A DNA stretch of 64,000 nt, taken from NCBI RefSeq assembly GCF_012911865.1, contig NZ_JAAXYH010000001.1, forward strand, positions 434,001 through 498,000. Direction: 5' to 3'. The notes beneath the pieces are model-generated. The model worked only from the letters and a program-made list of their open reading frames with translations, was not told the origin of the DNA and ran no database searches. Below are positions 35,066 through 44,498 of the stretch, in pieces (the first letter of the stretch is position 1; every line of letters begins with the position of its first letter). The position numbers and the translations under genes were made by a program. The stretch comes from Shewanella salipaludis. Its GTDB lineage: Bacteria > Pseudomonadota > Gammaproteobacteria > Enterobacterales > Shewanellaceae.

Positions 35066-37675
35066 CTATTGACCGTTGGCCTCGAGGAAGTCCTGGGCGA
35101 AACGCTGCAACACGCCGCCGGCGTCATAGATAGACACTTCCTCGGCGGTATCCAGGCGACAGGTCACGCTCACTTCGACACGCTCACCGTTTTGGCGATG
35201 GATAACCAGTGTCAATGTGGCACCCGGCGTCGGCTTGCCTTCGACATCGAAAGTCTCGGTGCCATCGATTTCCAGGGTGTTGCGATTGACTCCGGGCTTG
35301 AACTCCAACGGCAACACGCCCATGCCCACCAGGTTGGTTCTGTGAATGCGCTCAAAGCCTTCGGCGACTATCACTTCCACCCCGGCCAGACGCACGCCCT
35401 TGGCGGCCCAGTCACGGCTGGAACCCTGGCCATAATCGGCGCCGGCTATGATGATGAGCGGCTGCTTGCGCTCCATGTAGGTCTCTATGGCTTCCCACAT
35501 GCGCACTACCTTGCCCTCTGGCTCGATACGCGCCAGGGATCCCTGGCGCACGCTGCCGTCGTCTTTACGCACCATCTCGTTGAACAGCTTGGGGTTGGCG
35601 AAGGTGGCACGCTGGGCCGTCAGGTGATCGCCCCTGTGGGTGGCGTAGGAGTTGAAGTCTTCCTCCGGCAGGCCCATCTTGTGCAGGTATTCACCGGCGG
35701 CGCTGTCGAGCATGATGGCGTTCGATGGCGACAAATGATCTGTGGTGATGTTGTCACCCAGTACCGCCAGCGGGCGCATGCCCTTCATGGTGCGCTCACC
35801 TGCCAGTGCCCCTTCCCAGTAGGGCGGACGGCGAATGTAAGTGCTCTGTGGACGCCAGTCGTACAGCGGATTGACCTTGTCGCCATAGTCGACGCTCAGG
35901 TTGAACATGGGCTCGTACACCTTGCGGAACTGCTCCGGCTTGACGCTGCTCTCGATCACAGCATCTATCTCGGCATCGTCTGGCCAGATGTCCTTGAGGG
36001 TCACTGGATTGCCTTCTTTATCCAGGCCCAGCACGTCTTTTTCTATGTCGAACCTTATGGTGCCTGCGATGGCGTAGGCCACTACCAATGGCGGCGAGGC
36101 CAGGAAGGCCTGCTTGGCATAGGGATGGATGCGGCCGTCGAAGTTGCGGTTACCGGACAGCACGGCGGTGGCATACAAGTCGCGCTCGACCACTTCTTTT
36201 TGTATGGCAGGATCCAGGGCGCCGCTCATGCCGTTACAGGTAGTGCAGGCGAAACCCACTATGCCAAAGCCCAGCTGTTCCAGCTCAGGCAGCAGCTTGG
36301 ACTCTTCCAGATACAGCTGCACCGCCTTGGAGCCGGGGGCCAGGGAGGTCTTGACCCAGGGCTTGCGGGTGAGACCTTTGGCATTGGCGTTGCGCGCCAG
36401 CAGGGCGGCGGCAATCACGTTGCGCGGGTTGCTGGTGTTGGTGCAGCTGGTGATGGCGGCTATGATGCAGGCGCCGTCCGGCATCAGGCCGGGCTCGTTC
36501 TCCACCACACCCGAGATGCCGCGCGCGGCAAGCTCACTGGTAGGTACCCTGGCGTGAGGGTTGGACGGTCCCGCTATGGTGCGCACCACGCTTGACAAGT
36601 CGAAGCTCAGAGTGCGTTCGTATTCGGCGTGTTTCAGGCTGTCGGCCCACAGGCCCGCCTCCTTGGCATAGGTCTCAACCAGCTTGACCTGCTTGTCGTC
36701 ACGACCGGTGAGGCGCAGATAGTCTATGGTCTGCTTGTCTATGTAGAACATGGCCGCGGTGGCGCCGTATTCAGGCGTCATGTTGGAGATGGTGGCCCGA
36801 TCGCCCAGAGTCAGGTGGGCGGCGCCCTCGCCGAAGAACTCCAGATAGGAAGATACTACCTTCTGGGCGCGCAGGTATTCTGTCAGTGCCAGCACTATGT
36901 CGGTTGCGGTGATCCCGGGTTGCGGCTTGCCCGTGAGCTCGACCCCTATGATGTCCGGCAGGCGCATGTAGGAGGCGCGGCCCAGCATCACACTCTCGGC
37001 TTCCAGGCCGCCGACACCGACTGCGATGACGCCGAGCGCATCCACGTGTGGTGTGTGGCTGTCTGTGCCCACCAGAGTATCCGGGAAGGCGATGCCACGG
37101 CCGTTCTCATCCTTCTGGGCATGGATCACCGGCGACATCTTCTCCAGGTTGATCTGGTGCATTATGCCGTTGCCCGGCTGGATCACGTCGACATTCTTGA
37201 ACGCCGTCTTGGTCCAGTTGATGAAATGAAATCTGTCTTCGTTGCGTCTGTCTTCTATGGCGCGGTTCTTCTCGAAGGCGTCCGCCTCGAAGCCGCCGTG
37301 TTCCACCGCCAGCGAGTGATCGACGATCAGCTGGGTCGGCACCACGGGGTTGACCTGGGACGGATCGCCGCCCTTGCCGGCGATGGCGTCGCGCAGACCG
37401 GCGAGATCCACCAAGGCCGTCTGGCCAAGGATGTCGTGACACACGACGCGGGCCGGGAACCAGGGGAAGTCCAGGTCGCGCCTGCGCTCTATCAGCTGCT
37501 CCAGCGCAGGCTTAAGCATGGCGGGATCGCAGCGGCGCACCAGGTTCTCCGCCAGCACCCTTGAGGTATAAGGCAGGCCAGCGTAGGCGCCCGGCTTGAT
37601 GGCATCGACCGCGGCGCGGGTATCGAAGTAATCCAGCTCAGTGCCGGGTAAGGCCTTGCGGTATTCGGTATTCAT
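35066..37675 (-). CDS. acnD: Fe-S-dependent 2-methylisocitrate dehydratase AcnD (869 aa)
   Basis: This aconitase-family enzyme dehydrates 2-methylcitrate in propionate catabolism. Iron-sulfur ligands lie in ITSCTNTSNP and CTTCNGMSG, and substrate-binding segments in GTDSHTPHVDALGV and GADYGQGSSRDWAAKG. Adjacency to prpF identifies it as AcnD rather than a housekeeping aconitase. ATG 37675 is preferred over the GTG at 37687 on the basis of the upstream GGATGAG. A long antisense open frame is only its shadow. Confidence 0.95.
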   Translation of the reverse strand: MNTEYRKALPGTELDYFDTRAAVDAIKPGAYAGLPYTSRVLAENLVRRCDPAMLKPALEQLIERRRDLDFPWFPARVVCHDILGQTALVDLAGLRDAIAGKGGDPSQVNPVVPTQLIVDHSLAVEHGGFEADAFEKNRAIEDRRNEDRFHFINWTKTAFKNVDVIQPGNGIMHQINLEKMSPVIHAQKDENGRGIAFPDTLVGTDSHTPHVDALGVIAVGVGGLEAESVMLGRASYMRLPDIIGVELTGKPQPGITATDIVLALTEYLRAQKVVSSYLEFFGEGAAHLTLGDRATISNMTPEYGATAAMFYIDKQTIDYLRLTGRDDKQVKLVETYAKEAGLWADSLKHAEYERTLSFDLSSVVRTIAGPSNPHARVPTSELAARGISGVVENEPGLMPDGACIIAAITSCTNTSNPRNVIAAALLARNANAKGLTRKPWVKTSLAPGSKAVQLYLEESKLLPELEQLGFGIVGFACTTCNGMSGALDPAIQKEVVERDLYATAVLSGNRNFDGRIHPYAKQAFLASPPLVVAYAIAGTIRFDIEKDVLGLDKEGNPVTLKDIWPDDAEIDAVIESSVKPEQFRKVYEPMFNLSVDYGDKVNPLYDWRPQSTYIRRPPYWEGALAGERTMKGMRPLAVLGDNITTDHLSPSNAIMLDSAAGEYLHKMGLPEEDFNSYATHRGDHLTAQRATFANPKLFNEMVRKDDGSVRQGSLARIEPEGKVVRMWEAIETYMERKQPLIIIAGADYGQGSSRDWAAKGVRLAGVEVIVAEGFERIHRTNLVGMGVLPLEFKPGVNRNTLEIDGTETFDVEGKPTPGATLTLVIHRQNGERVEVSVTCRLDTAEEVSIYDAGGVLQRFAQDFLEANGQ

Positions 37676-37810
37676 AAACTCATCCACAGAATAGGTTCGG
37701 GAAATGCGCCATGGGTCATGGCTGTACGTGCAAGGACGGGCAGCCTTGGGCTACCCGTCCTGAGCCGGCACTCATAGTCGCATCTCTGGGTCTGTCCAGC
37801 GCTTTGGCGA

Positions 37811-38935
37811 CTATCTGGCGCCTATTGGGACGACTTTTCTTGGCTCTGGGCCAATATAGTCGGCGCTCGGACGTATGATGCGGTTGTTGGCACGTTGCTC
37901 CATCACGTGGGCCGACCAGCCTGTCACCCGTGAACACACGAAGATGGGGGTGAACAGCTTGGTGGGAATACCCATGAAGTGATAGGCGCTGGCGTGGAAG
38001 AAGTCGGCGTTACAGAACAGCTTCTTGGCATCCCACATGAACTCTTCACAGGCGACCGAGATGTCATACAGGGAGGTGTTGCCGAATTCCTTGGCCAGCT
38101 TCTCGGACCAGGCCTTGATGATCACGTTGCGGGGATCCGACTCGCGGTAGATGGCGTGACCGAAGCCCATGATCTTCTCCTTGCGCTCCAGCATGCCGGC
38201 CATCTGTACCTTGGCATCCTCGGGCGAGTCGAACTTCTGGATCATGTCCATGGCCGCCTCGTTGGCGCCGCCATGCAGCGGGCCACGCAAGGAGCCTATG
38301 GCACCCGTGACGCAGGAGAACATGTCGGACAGGGTCGAGGCGCATACCCTGGCGGTGAAGGTGGAGGCATTGAACTCGTGCTCTGCGTACAAGATCAGCG
38401 ACACGTCCATCACTCTGCGGTGCAGATCCGATGGCGTCACGCCATTGAGCAGCGTCAGGAAGTGGCCGCCCAAGGAATCTTCATCCGTGTTGCAGTCGAT
38501 TTCGACGCCGTCATGGCTGAAGCGATACCAGTAACACATGATCGCCGGGAAGGCGGCCAACAGACGGTTGGCCGCCTGGTTTTGCATGGCGAAGTCGGTT
38601 TCCGGCTCCAGGTTCCCCAGGAAGGAACAACCGGTACGCATCACATCCATGGGATGGGCGCTGGCGGGAATGAGTTTGAGCACCTCTTTCAACGCCTGTG
38701 GCAAGTCGCGCTGGGCCTTGAGTTCTGTCTTGTAGGCAGTCAATTGTGCCTGATTGGGCAATTCGCCGTTGAACAGCAGATAGGCCACTTCTTCGAAGCT
38801 GGCGTTGTCGGCCAGATCCGACACGTCGTAACCACGATAGGTCAGGCCTGAGCCGGATTTACCTACGGTACACAGGGCCGTTTCACCGGCGCTCTGGCCA
38901 CGAAGACCGGCACCACTGAGTTTCTTATCTACCAT
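37811..38935 (-). CDS. prpC: 2-methylcitrate synthase PrpC (374 aa)
   Basis: PrpC condenses propionyl-CoA with oxaloacetate. The citrate-synthase catalytic residues appear in FNASTFTARVCAST, LHGGANEAAMDM and GFGHAIYRESDPR. The short length (about 375 aa), without the N-terminal domain of GltA, and the prp context support PrpC. It lies 95 bases after prpB and 135 bases before acnD on the same strand. Confidence 0.95.
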   Translation of the reverse strand: MVDKKLSGAGLRGQSAGETALCTVGKSGSGLTYRGYDVSDLADNASFEEVAYLLFNGELPNQAQLTAYKTELKAQRDLPQALKEVLKLIPASAHPMDVMRTGCSFLGNLEPETDFAMQNQAANRLLAAFPAIMCYWYRFSHDGVEIDCNTDEDSLGGHFLTLLNGVTPSDLHRRVMDVSLILYAEHEFNASTFTARVCASTLSDMFSCVTGAIGSLRGPLHGGANEAAMDMIQKFDSPEDAKVQMAGMLERKEKIMGFGHAIYRESDPRNVIIKAWSEKLAKEFGNTSLYDISVACEEFMWDAKKLFCNADFFHASAYHFMGIPTKLFTPIFVCSRVTGWSAHVMEQRANNRIIRPSADYIGPEPRKVVPIGAR

Positions 38936-39030
38936 AATGCATTCCTTTTCTTGTTTCTGGGCCCGGGTTCAGAAAACCCGGGCGTAGGGATTTTTAAGCT
39001 AATAGTTTGTCGTGACGCTTTAGTGTCAGG

Positions 39031-39909
39031 CTACTTGTTCTTGCCTTCGGCAAACAGGCTGTCGAGTTTGCGCTCATACTCGTGGTAACCCAGGTAATCG
39101 TAGAGTTCCATTCTTGTTTGCATGCTATCGAGCACGGCTTTTTGATCACCGTTTTCAAGGATAGCCTTATAGACAGTTTCGGCGGCCTTATTCATGGCGC
39201 GAAAGGCGCTCAGGGGGTAGAGCACCATGTCAACGCCCCACTCGCCCAACTGCTTAGTATTCCACAGCTCCGTCTGGCCGAATTCTGTGATGTTGGCCAG
39301 GATGGGCACATTCAACGCCTCGGCAAAGGCGCGGTAGTGCTCTTCGGTTTGCACAGCTTCGGCGAAGATACCGTCGGCACCGGCGGCAACATAGGCCTTG
39401 GCGCGTGCTATGGCGGCGTCCAGGCCTTCCTGGGCGAAGGCATCGGTACGGGCCATGATGAAGAAATCGGGATCCGTACGGGCATCGACGGCCGCCTTGA
39501 TACGGTCGACCATCTCCTCGACAGAAACGATTTCCTTGTTGGGTCTATGGCCGCAGCGCTTCTGAGCCACCTGATCTTCCAGGTGCACCGCGGCGGCGCC
39601 GGCTTTCTCCATGTCGCGTATGGCCTTGGCGATGTTGAATGCCCCGCCCCAACCTGTGTCTATGTCGACCATCAGCGGCAGATCACAGGCAGAGGTAATG
39701 CGCTGCACGTCAACCAAGACATCGTTGAGCGAGGTCATGCCCAGATCCGGCAGGCCGTAGGAGGCGTTGGCGACCCCGCCACCGGATAAATAGATGGCCT
39801 TGTGACCTATTTGCTTGGCCATCATGGCCGTGTATGCGTTTATGGTGCCAAGGATCTGTAACGGCTTGTTGTCGGCCAATGCCTGACGGAATTTCTTGCC
39901 TGCGCTCAT
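39031..39909 (-). CDS. prpB: 2-methylisocitrate lyase PrpB (292 aa)
   Basis: PrpB cleaves 2-methylisocitrate into pyruvate and succinate. The family signature [10 protein letters not shown] with the catalytic cysteine is present, along with metal-binding VDIDTGWGG and IMARTDAFA. It is the first enzyme gene of the operon, 45 bases downstream of the GntR regulator. The length is standard. Confidence 0.96.
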   Translation of the reverse strand: MSAGKKFRQALADNKPLQILGTINAYTAMMAKQIGHKAIYLSGGGVANASYGLPDLGMTSLNDVLVDVQRITSACDLPLMVDIDTGWGGAFNIAKAIRDMEKAGAAAVHLEDQVAQKRCGHRPNKEIVSVEEMVDRIKAAVDARTDPDFFIMARTDAFAQEGLDAAIARAKAYVAAGADGIFAEAVQTEEHYRAFAEALNVPILANITEFGQTELWNTKQLGEWGVDMVLYPLSAFRAMNKAAETVYKAILENGDQKAVLDSMQTRMELYDYLGYHEYERKLDSLFAEGKNK

Positions 39910-39954
39910 ATATTCCTCTCTTCTGTCGGTGATTTGGGGATTGGGGCTAGCCCG

Positions 39955-40629
39955 CTAGTTAACTAACTTTCTTTCGATATTGCTCTTCGAATACCAGATG
40001 TGCCGCCGCATCAACATTTCTGCCAGTTCGGCATCCCGGTTGGAAATGGCCTGCACTATGTGTTTATGTTCATCGAATGCCGTGGTGACCCTGGGCCCAG
40101 CCATTCCCAGCTGTACCCGGTACATGCGCACCAGATGGTAGATGCCATCGAATAACAGGGAAATGAGGTGACTGTTCTTGCTGCCGAGAATGATGCGATA
40201 GTGGAAGTCGACGTCACCCGCCTCTTGATAGTAGGACTCGCCGGTTTTCACTTCATCGAAATGGGAACTGAGCAGGCTATTGAGATCGGCAATTTCCTGA
40301 TCCGTCATGTTTTGGGCCGCGAGTCTCGCCGCCATGCCTTCCAGGGATTCCCGCACCTGATACAGCTGATCCAACCCCTCGGGCGTCAAGGCCACGACCC
40401 TGGCGCCGATATTGGCCTTGCGTTCCACTATGCGGCAGGACGCCAGGCGATTGATGGCTTCGCGAATGATGGCGCGGCTGACGGCATATTTTGTCGACAA
40501 CTCGGTTTCGCTCAGCTTGGTTCCCGCCTGGATGACACCTTCGACAATATCGGTTCGCAGCTGAATAAAGGTCTTGTCCGCCGCGGTAACCGGCTGTTCA
40601 CTCGCAAATGTCATACGGAAGTTCATCAT
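39955..40629 (-). CDS. GntR-family regulator of the propionate operon (224 aa)
   Basis: An N-terminal winged helix (FIQLRTDIVEGVIQAGTKLSE, KYAVSRAIIREAINRLA) is joined to an FCD-type ligand domain with metal-binding residues in DVDFHYRIILGS. It is the first gene of the prp operon and is the Shewanella-type PrpR, presumably sensing a methylcitrate-cycle intermediate. Three identical TTGTCGACAA palindromes lie at 40492, 40643 and 40696, one inside its own 5' coding region, implying autoregulation. Three ATGs crowd the 5' end, so the start is uncertain by a few codons. Confidence 0.9.
   Translation of the reverse strand: MMNFRMTFASEQPVTAADKTFIQLRTDIVEGVIQAGTKLSETELSTKYAVSRAIIREAINRLASCRIVERKANIGARVVALTPEGLDQLYQVRESLEGMAARLAAQNMTDQEIADLNSLLSSHFDEVKTGESYYQEAGDVDFHYRIILGSKNSHLISLLFDGIYHLVRMYRVQLGMAGPRVTTAFDEHKHIVQAISNRDAELAEMLMRRHIWYSKSNIERKLVN
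40492..40501. promoter_or_regulatory. Candidate PrpR (GntR) operator inside the regulator gene
   Basis: TTGTCGACAA, a perfect palindrome, lies about 130 bases downstream of the regulator's start codon. It is identical to the two upstream copies. Confidence 0.6.
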
Positions 40630-40642
40630 TTAATTAACAAGG

Positions 40643-40652
40643 TTGTCGACAA
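40643..40652. promoter_or_regulatory. Candidate PrpR (GntR) operator, promoter-proximal
   Basis: TTGTCGACAA lies 13 bases upstream of the regulator start codon, where binding would block leftward transcription of the prp operon. The sequence fits the ATTGTCGACAAT motif known for GntR-type PrpR. Confidence 0.75.
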
Positions 40653-40695
40653 TGTAGGCGCATATTGGCGATTGGTCAAGTATAAACCCGGGATA

Positions 40696-40705
40696 TTGTC
40701 GACAA
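40696..40705. promoter_or_regulatory. Candidate PrpR (GntR) operator, distal
   Basis: A second upstream TTGTCGACAA copy, 53 bases (about five helical turns) from the proximal one, so both would lie on the same face of the DNA. Confidence 0.75.
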
Positions 40706-40927
40706 AGTGAGTGTAACAGTCGATGTACAGACTCACAGACCGGCCGGTTGCGGCAGGAGACTAAACGCATGGCAGCCATGGACCCATACTGAGGAAAGCG
40801 CTGCTTTCGTATAAGACATTGGTTATCGGGTCTTTATATGCCGGCTCGCAGATCTCGCCTGCCAGGTTTCAAACGCAGAGAGGCGCCCTGCTGGTGGCCC
40901 TGGCTCTTGGGCCTTGAGGTTCGCATA
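40706..40927. other. Intergenic stretch upstream of the prp promoter
   Basis: No gene, repeat or RNA is visible here between the distal operator and the terminator at 40928. Confidence 0.5.
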
Positions 40928-40961
40928 CGAGAAGGGCCGTCATTGCTGACGGCCCTTCTCG
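40928..40961 (-). terminator. Terminator of the decayed tRNA-Ser copy
   Basis: A perfect 15-bp palindrome (CGAGAAGGGCCGTCA arms, TTGC loop). It is nearly identical to the terminator at 41065-41093 and marks the left copy of a tandem duplication. Confidence 0.8.
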
Positions 40962-40981
40962 TTGAATACAGTCGTTGAATA

Positions 40982-41060
40982 TGGCGGAGCAGCAGGATTT
41001 AAAGCCTGCATGAAGGTGCTATAAACCCATGCCTGCTTTAAGGTCTGCTTTAAGATTCAC
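40982..41060 (-). pseudogene. Degenerate tRNA-Ser copy
   Basis: This stretch aligns with the functional tRNA-Ser gene next to it: the TGGCGGAG(G/C)AGCAG end, the GCTATAAACCCATGCC variable-arm segment and part of the anticodon arm remain. The acceptor 5' half and anticodon (now GCTTTAAGG-like) are lost. It lies about 123 bases from the intact copy with a matching terminator, so it derives from tandem duplication and decay. Confidence 0.8.
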
Positions 41061-41064
41061 ATAC

Positions 41065-41093
41065 AAAAAAGGCCGTCATTGCTGACGGCCTTT
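41065..41093 (-). terminator. Terminator of tRNA-Ser
   Basis: AAAGGCCGTCA pairs with TGACGGCCTTT around TTGC, with an A run on the left that is T-rich on the minus strand, 12 bases past the tRNA. Confidence 0.85.
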
Positions 41094-41104
41094 CTCGTTG
41101 AATA

Positions 41105-41195
41105 TGGCGGAGGAGCAGGGATTTGAACCCTGGATGGGCTATAAACCCATGCCGGTTTTCAAGACCGGTGCATTCAACCACTCTGCCACCCCTCC
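41105..41195 (-). tRNA. tRNA-Ser (TGA)
   Basis: A 91-nt class II tRNA read on the minus strand. It starts GGAGGGGTGGCAGAG, has anticodon stem-loop CCGGTCTTGAAAACCGG with anticodon TGA, a long variable arm (CATGGGTTTATAGCCCAT), T-arm GGTTCAAATCC and an encoded CCA. Confidence 0.95.
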
Positions 41196-41303
41196 GAACG
41201 AGGCGCATATTATAAGTAAGGCGCGCCACTGTAAAGCAGTATTTTATAAATCGGCGCCGACTGCTTAACTTATGTGCAATAGGCGCCCCCTTAGCCTGGT
41301 TTG

Positions 41304-42515
41304 TCAGGCACCCAGGTCGGCGCTGCAGCCCTGTAGCGGCAGATTGGCGACACTTTTAGCCTTCTCTTTGAGCATGAAACCCAGCAACACCAACAAGGCA
41401 CAACCCAAGATCCCCAGGCCTATGGTGCGTTCGCCCTGCTCTGCCCAGACGGCGACCAGACTGGAGGCGCCGAAGGCGATGCTGATCTGCAGGAAGTTTT
41501 GTAACCCGGCGGCCTTGGCGGCAGACTGAGTAAATTGCTGCAGCGCATTGTTGACCACGATAGGATAAGTAGCGCCGTTGGCGGCGGCCAATACAGAGAA
41601 GGCGATCAGCAGCGGGAAAATGCTTGCCGTCGGCAGCAACAGGGTAAAAATCACTATGGCGGCAACACAGCTGCCGAAGATGGCCAGGAGTATGCTCAGG
41701 GTCTTGTCGGCACCGATCCGCTTGATCAGAGATTTGCTGGCGTAGCCACCGACGATGAACATTATGGTCTGGGGGATGAAGCTCAGGCCGATTTCAGTCG
41801 CCTGATAGCCATGCTGTTCCATCACTATGGGCCAGAGGGTCAGGTAGGCGAAGAAGGCCGCCGAACAGGCACCGAAGATGATCACATTGCCGAGATAGGC
41901 GCGGTTTGCCAGCATCTGCAGGTAGCCGACACTCGCGGGTTTCTCCCCATGGTGCGCCTTGCGTGCGGGCACCAGATACCAGGTCAAGAGCACCAGCAGG
42001 AGGGCGATGGCACACAGGGCGATGAAGATGCTGCGCCAATCGAAGGCATTCAATATGCTGGCACCGACGATCGGGGCCAGTGCCGGCGATAGGGCCACCA
42101 GTGGCATTATGTTGCTGAAGATCCCCTGAGCCTTGTCGGCATCATACTGCTCTATCACTATGGCTTGCCAGATGACGGCGGCGCTGCAGGCGCCGAGTGC
42201 CTGGAAGAAGCGACCCAGGTTGAGCATGAGGATGGATTCGCTGTTGGCAATCGCCAGGCTGGCCAGGGCAAACAGGACTAAACCGCCGATCAGAGCGGTG
42301 CGCTTCCCGAATCTATGCACCAGGGGACCATAGAGCAACTGGCCGATAGCCAGCCCCGCCAGGAAGCAAGTCAGGGACATGGCCACTTGTGACGGGCTGG
42401 CATCGAATGTGCCTTCAATTGCTTTGAATGCTGGTAAATACATGTCTGTAGCAATGAATCCCAGCATGCTCAGCAATGCCAGGTAGCAGAGAAAGATAAA
42501 AAATTTCATATTCAT
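41304..42515 (-). CDS. punC: Purine nucleoside transporter PunC, Bcr/CflA-type MFS (403 aa)
   Basis: This 12-helix major facilitator protein has an N-terminus, [20 protein letters not shown], close to E. coli PunC (YdhC: [20 protein letters not shown]). Further matches are [23 protein letters not shown] and [10 protein letters not shown]. PunC imports purine nucleosides; older annotations call it a drug-resistance transporter. The divergent LysR gene is a close match to PunR, which supports the call. I place the start at ATG 42515, since the upstream open frame to 42629 is not transporter-like. Confidence 0.88.
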   Translation of the reverse strand: [403 protein letters not shown]

Positions 42516-42657
42516 TACGGTATCGCTCGTTAAATTCGGCAGCAAGAGTGCTGGTTTGGCAAAATAGCTCTGCAGTCTAATAACTTGCCAAAGCCATGGG
42601 AAACGTTTATTTTTGATGACTGCAATCAAATATTCTCATGGCAATGGAAGGCGGCAT
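42516..42657. promoter_or_regulatory. Divergent punC-punR control region
   Basis: The 142-bp gap between the two start codons contains TTTGAT-N7-ATCAAA (42612-42630), a LysR-type dyad close to the punR start. A loose AAACGTTT core (42601-42608) resembles the centre of a PurR box. Both assignments are tentative. Confidence 0.45.
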
Positions 42658-43560
42658 ATGCTCTCAGAACAAGCACTGGAACTCATAGACATAGTTGCCC
42701 GGGTCGGCAGTTTCACCGCGGCGGCGAACAAGCTGCATAAGGTGCCTTCGGCCGTCAGCTATGCGATCAAACAGATAGAGGAAGAACTGGGGGTGATGCT
42801 CTTCATCCGCCATCATCGCAGCGTCAGCCTGACCCCGGCCGGTGAACACTTCGTCAGGGAGTCCCGTGCCGTGCTGCAACATTTGGATGAGATCAAGCGC
42901 GGCACCCAGAGAGTCGCCAACGGCTGGCAACCAACCCTGTCCATCGCCCTGGATAACATAGTGCGGGCGGATCGTATCAGCGTGCTGATCGCCGATTTCT
43001 ACCGTCACTTCCAGGACATAGAGCTCATCATACGCATAGAAGTGTTTAACGGCGTGTGGGAGGCCCTGGCCACGGGCCGCAGCGATGTCGCCATAGGTGC
43101 GACCACCGCCATCCCCGTGGGTGGCGTGTACCAGTATAAGGACATGGGCGAGATAGAGTGGGCCTTCCTGGTCAGCAAGCACCATCCCCTGGCAGAGATA
43201 GACAGGCCGCTGACGGACGATGAACTGCGGCCCTTCCCTTCCATCTGCCTGGAAGACACCTCGCGGGAGATCCCCAAGCGGCTCACCTGGTTGCTGGACA
43301 ATCAACGCCGCTTGGTGGTACCCGACTGGATCCGCGCGATAAACTGCTTCCGTGAAGGCCTGGGTGTCGGCTATATGCCGGCTCATCTGGCGAGCGCTTT
43401 CATCAAGGCCGGCGCCCTGGTGGAAAAACAGCTGGAACGACCACTCGCCGTCAGTCCCTGCTGCCTGGCCTGGAATGCCGACAAGATGTCACCGGCACTG
43501 GCCTGGGTGCTCGACTACCTGGGCGATACCGACAAGTTGCATCGTGAGTGGCTGGCTTAA
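42658..43560 (+). CDS. punR: LysR-family activator PunR (300 aa)
   Basis: The N-terminal helix-turn-helix (ARVGSFTAAANKLHKVPSAV) and the ligand domain segments (DNIVRADRISVLIADFYRHF, VFNGVWEALATGRSDVAIGA, IPVGG) match E. coli PunR (YdhB) nearly residue for residue. PunR activates punC in response to purine nucleosides. ATG 42658 has GGAAGG upstream; the open frame to 42613 is not needed. Divergent orientation to punC is as in E. coli. Confidence 0.9.
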   Translation: MLSEQALELIDIVARVGSFTAAANKLHKVPSAVSYAIKQIEEELGVMLFIRHHRSVSLTPAGEHFVRESRAVLQHLDEIKRGTQRVANGWQPTLSIALDNIVRADRISVLIADFYRHFQDIELIIRIEVFNGVWEALATGRSDVAIGATTAIPVGGVYQYKDMGEIEWAFLVSKHHPLAEIDRPLTDDELRPFPSICLEDTSREIPKRLTWLLDNQRRLVVPDWIRAINCFREGLGVGYMPAHLASAFIKAGALVEKQLERPLAVSPCCLAWNADKMSPALAWVLDYLGDTDKLHREWLA

Positions 43561-43717
43561 AGCATATTAACTGACTGAAATTAATGGCGGCGCTTTAACA
43601 AGCATGCGTACTCGGGTATTATCGAGTCTGTATCTAGCCGAGGGTGCGTTGAGCCATTGGATCAAATCCATGGCGGCTTCCCGGCTGTCAACCTTAGCTG
43701 TGTCAACGGAGAGAATC

Positions 43718-44377
43718 ATGACCCAAGAAACACTTTATGCCGGCCGCGCGTCCACACTGGAAGTGAACAAGCTGCTGAAAAATACTTATATGTTGCTGTC
43801 CATGACACTGGCCTTTTCCGCCCTGTGTGCCGGCCTCGCCATGGCACTGCAGATCAGCCCCATGATGTCGCTGGGCCTGTCTATCGGTGGCCTGGTGCTG
43901 CTATTCGTGACCTTGCGCAAGGCAGAATCTGCCGCAGGTATTTTCTGGGTGTTTGCCTTTACCGGTATGGAAGGCGCCTCTTTGGGGTATATCCTCAATC
44001 ATTATGCCGGCATGGCCAATGGCCCGGCACTGATAATGCAGGCGCTGGGATTGACCTCGGTGATCTTCGTTGCCCTGTCGGCCTATGCCTTAACCACCAA
44101 GAAAGACTTCTCTTTCCTGCGCGGTTTCCTGTTCGCCGGCCTGATAGTGGTTATCGCCGCCGCCGTGCTTAACTTATTCATCGGCAGTGGCGTGGTGTTC
44201 ATGGCCATCAATGCCGGCGTGGCGTTGCTGATGACCGCCTTCATCCTGTTCGATACCAGCCGCATAGTTAACGGTGGCGAGACCAATTATATCCGTGCAA
44301 CCATCTCCCTGTATCTGGACTTCCTCAACCTGTTCATCAGTATCCTGCACTTGATGGGCATAGGCGGTGATGATTGA
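43718..44377 (+). CDS. Bax inhibitor-1/YccA family membrane protein (219 aa)
   Basis: Seven membrane helices and the family signatures EGASLGYILNHY, FVALSAYALTTKKDFSFLRG and ILFDTSRIVNGG place it in the UPF0005/BI-1 group. E. coli YccA modulates the FtsH protease; whether this protein does so is unknown. ATG 43718 follows GGAGAG at good spacing. The gene is followed by a terminator and then the tus operon. Confidence 0.9.
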   Translation: MTQETLYAGRASTLEVNKLLKNTYMLLSMTLAFSALCAGLAMALQISPMMSLGLSIGGLVLLFVTLRKAESAAGIFWVFAFTGMEGASLGYILNHYAGMANGPALIMQALGLTSVIFVALSAYALTTKKDFSFLRGFLFAGLIVVIAAAVLNLFIGSGVVFMAINAGVALLMTAFILFDTSRIVNGGETNYIRATISLYLDFLNLFISILHLMGIGGDD

Positions 44378-44400
44378 TCCCAAATCACTAAATTTGCGCT

Positions 44401-44428
44401 AAAATGGCCCGCTTGAGGGCCATTTTTT
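44401..44428 (+). terminator. Terminator of the BI-1 family gene
   Basis: AAAATGGCCC and GGGCCATTTT arms around GCTTGA, followed by a T run. Confidence 0.85.
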
Positions 44429-44498
44429 ATGGCAGATGATTTCATGCCCCCAGATTTCAAGGCAGAGTGTTTATGACAGAAAGTCCAAGAGTGTTGCC

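Noticed and set aside
35069..36595. 508-codon open frame on the + strand, plus smaller ones to 37564
   Set aside because: It is antisense to acnD and explained by codon bias in a GC-rich gene; there is no ribosome-binding site.
42595..42610. PurR box at punC
   Set aside because: Only the central AAACGTTT matches; the outer positions do not, so I mention it only as a weak core.
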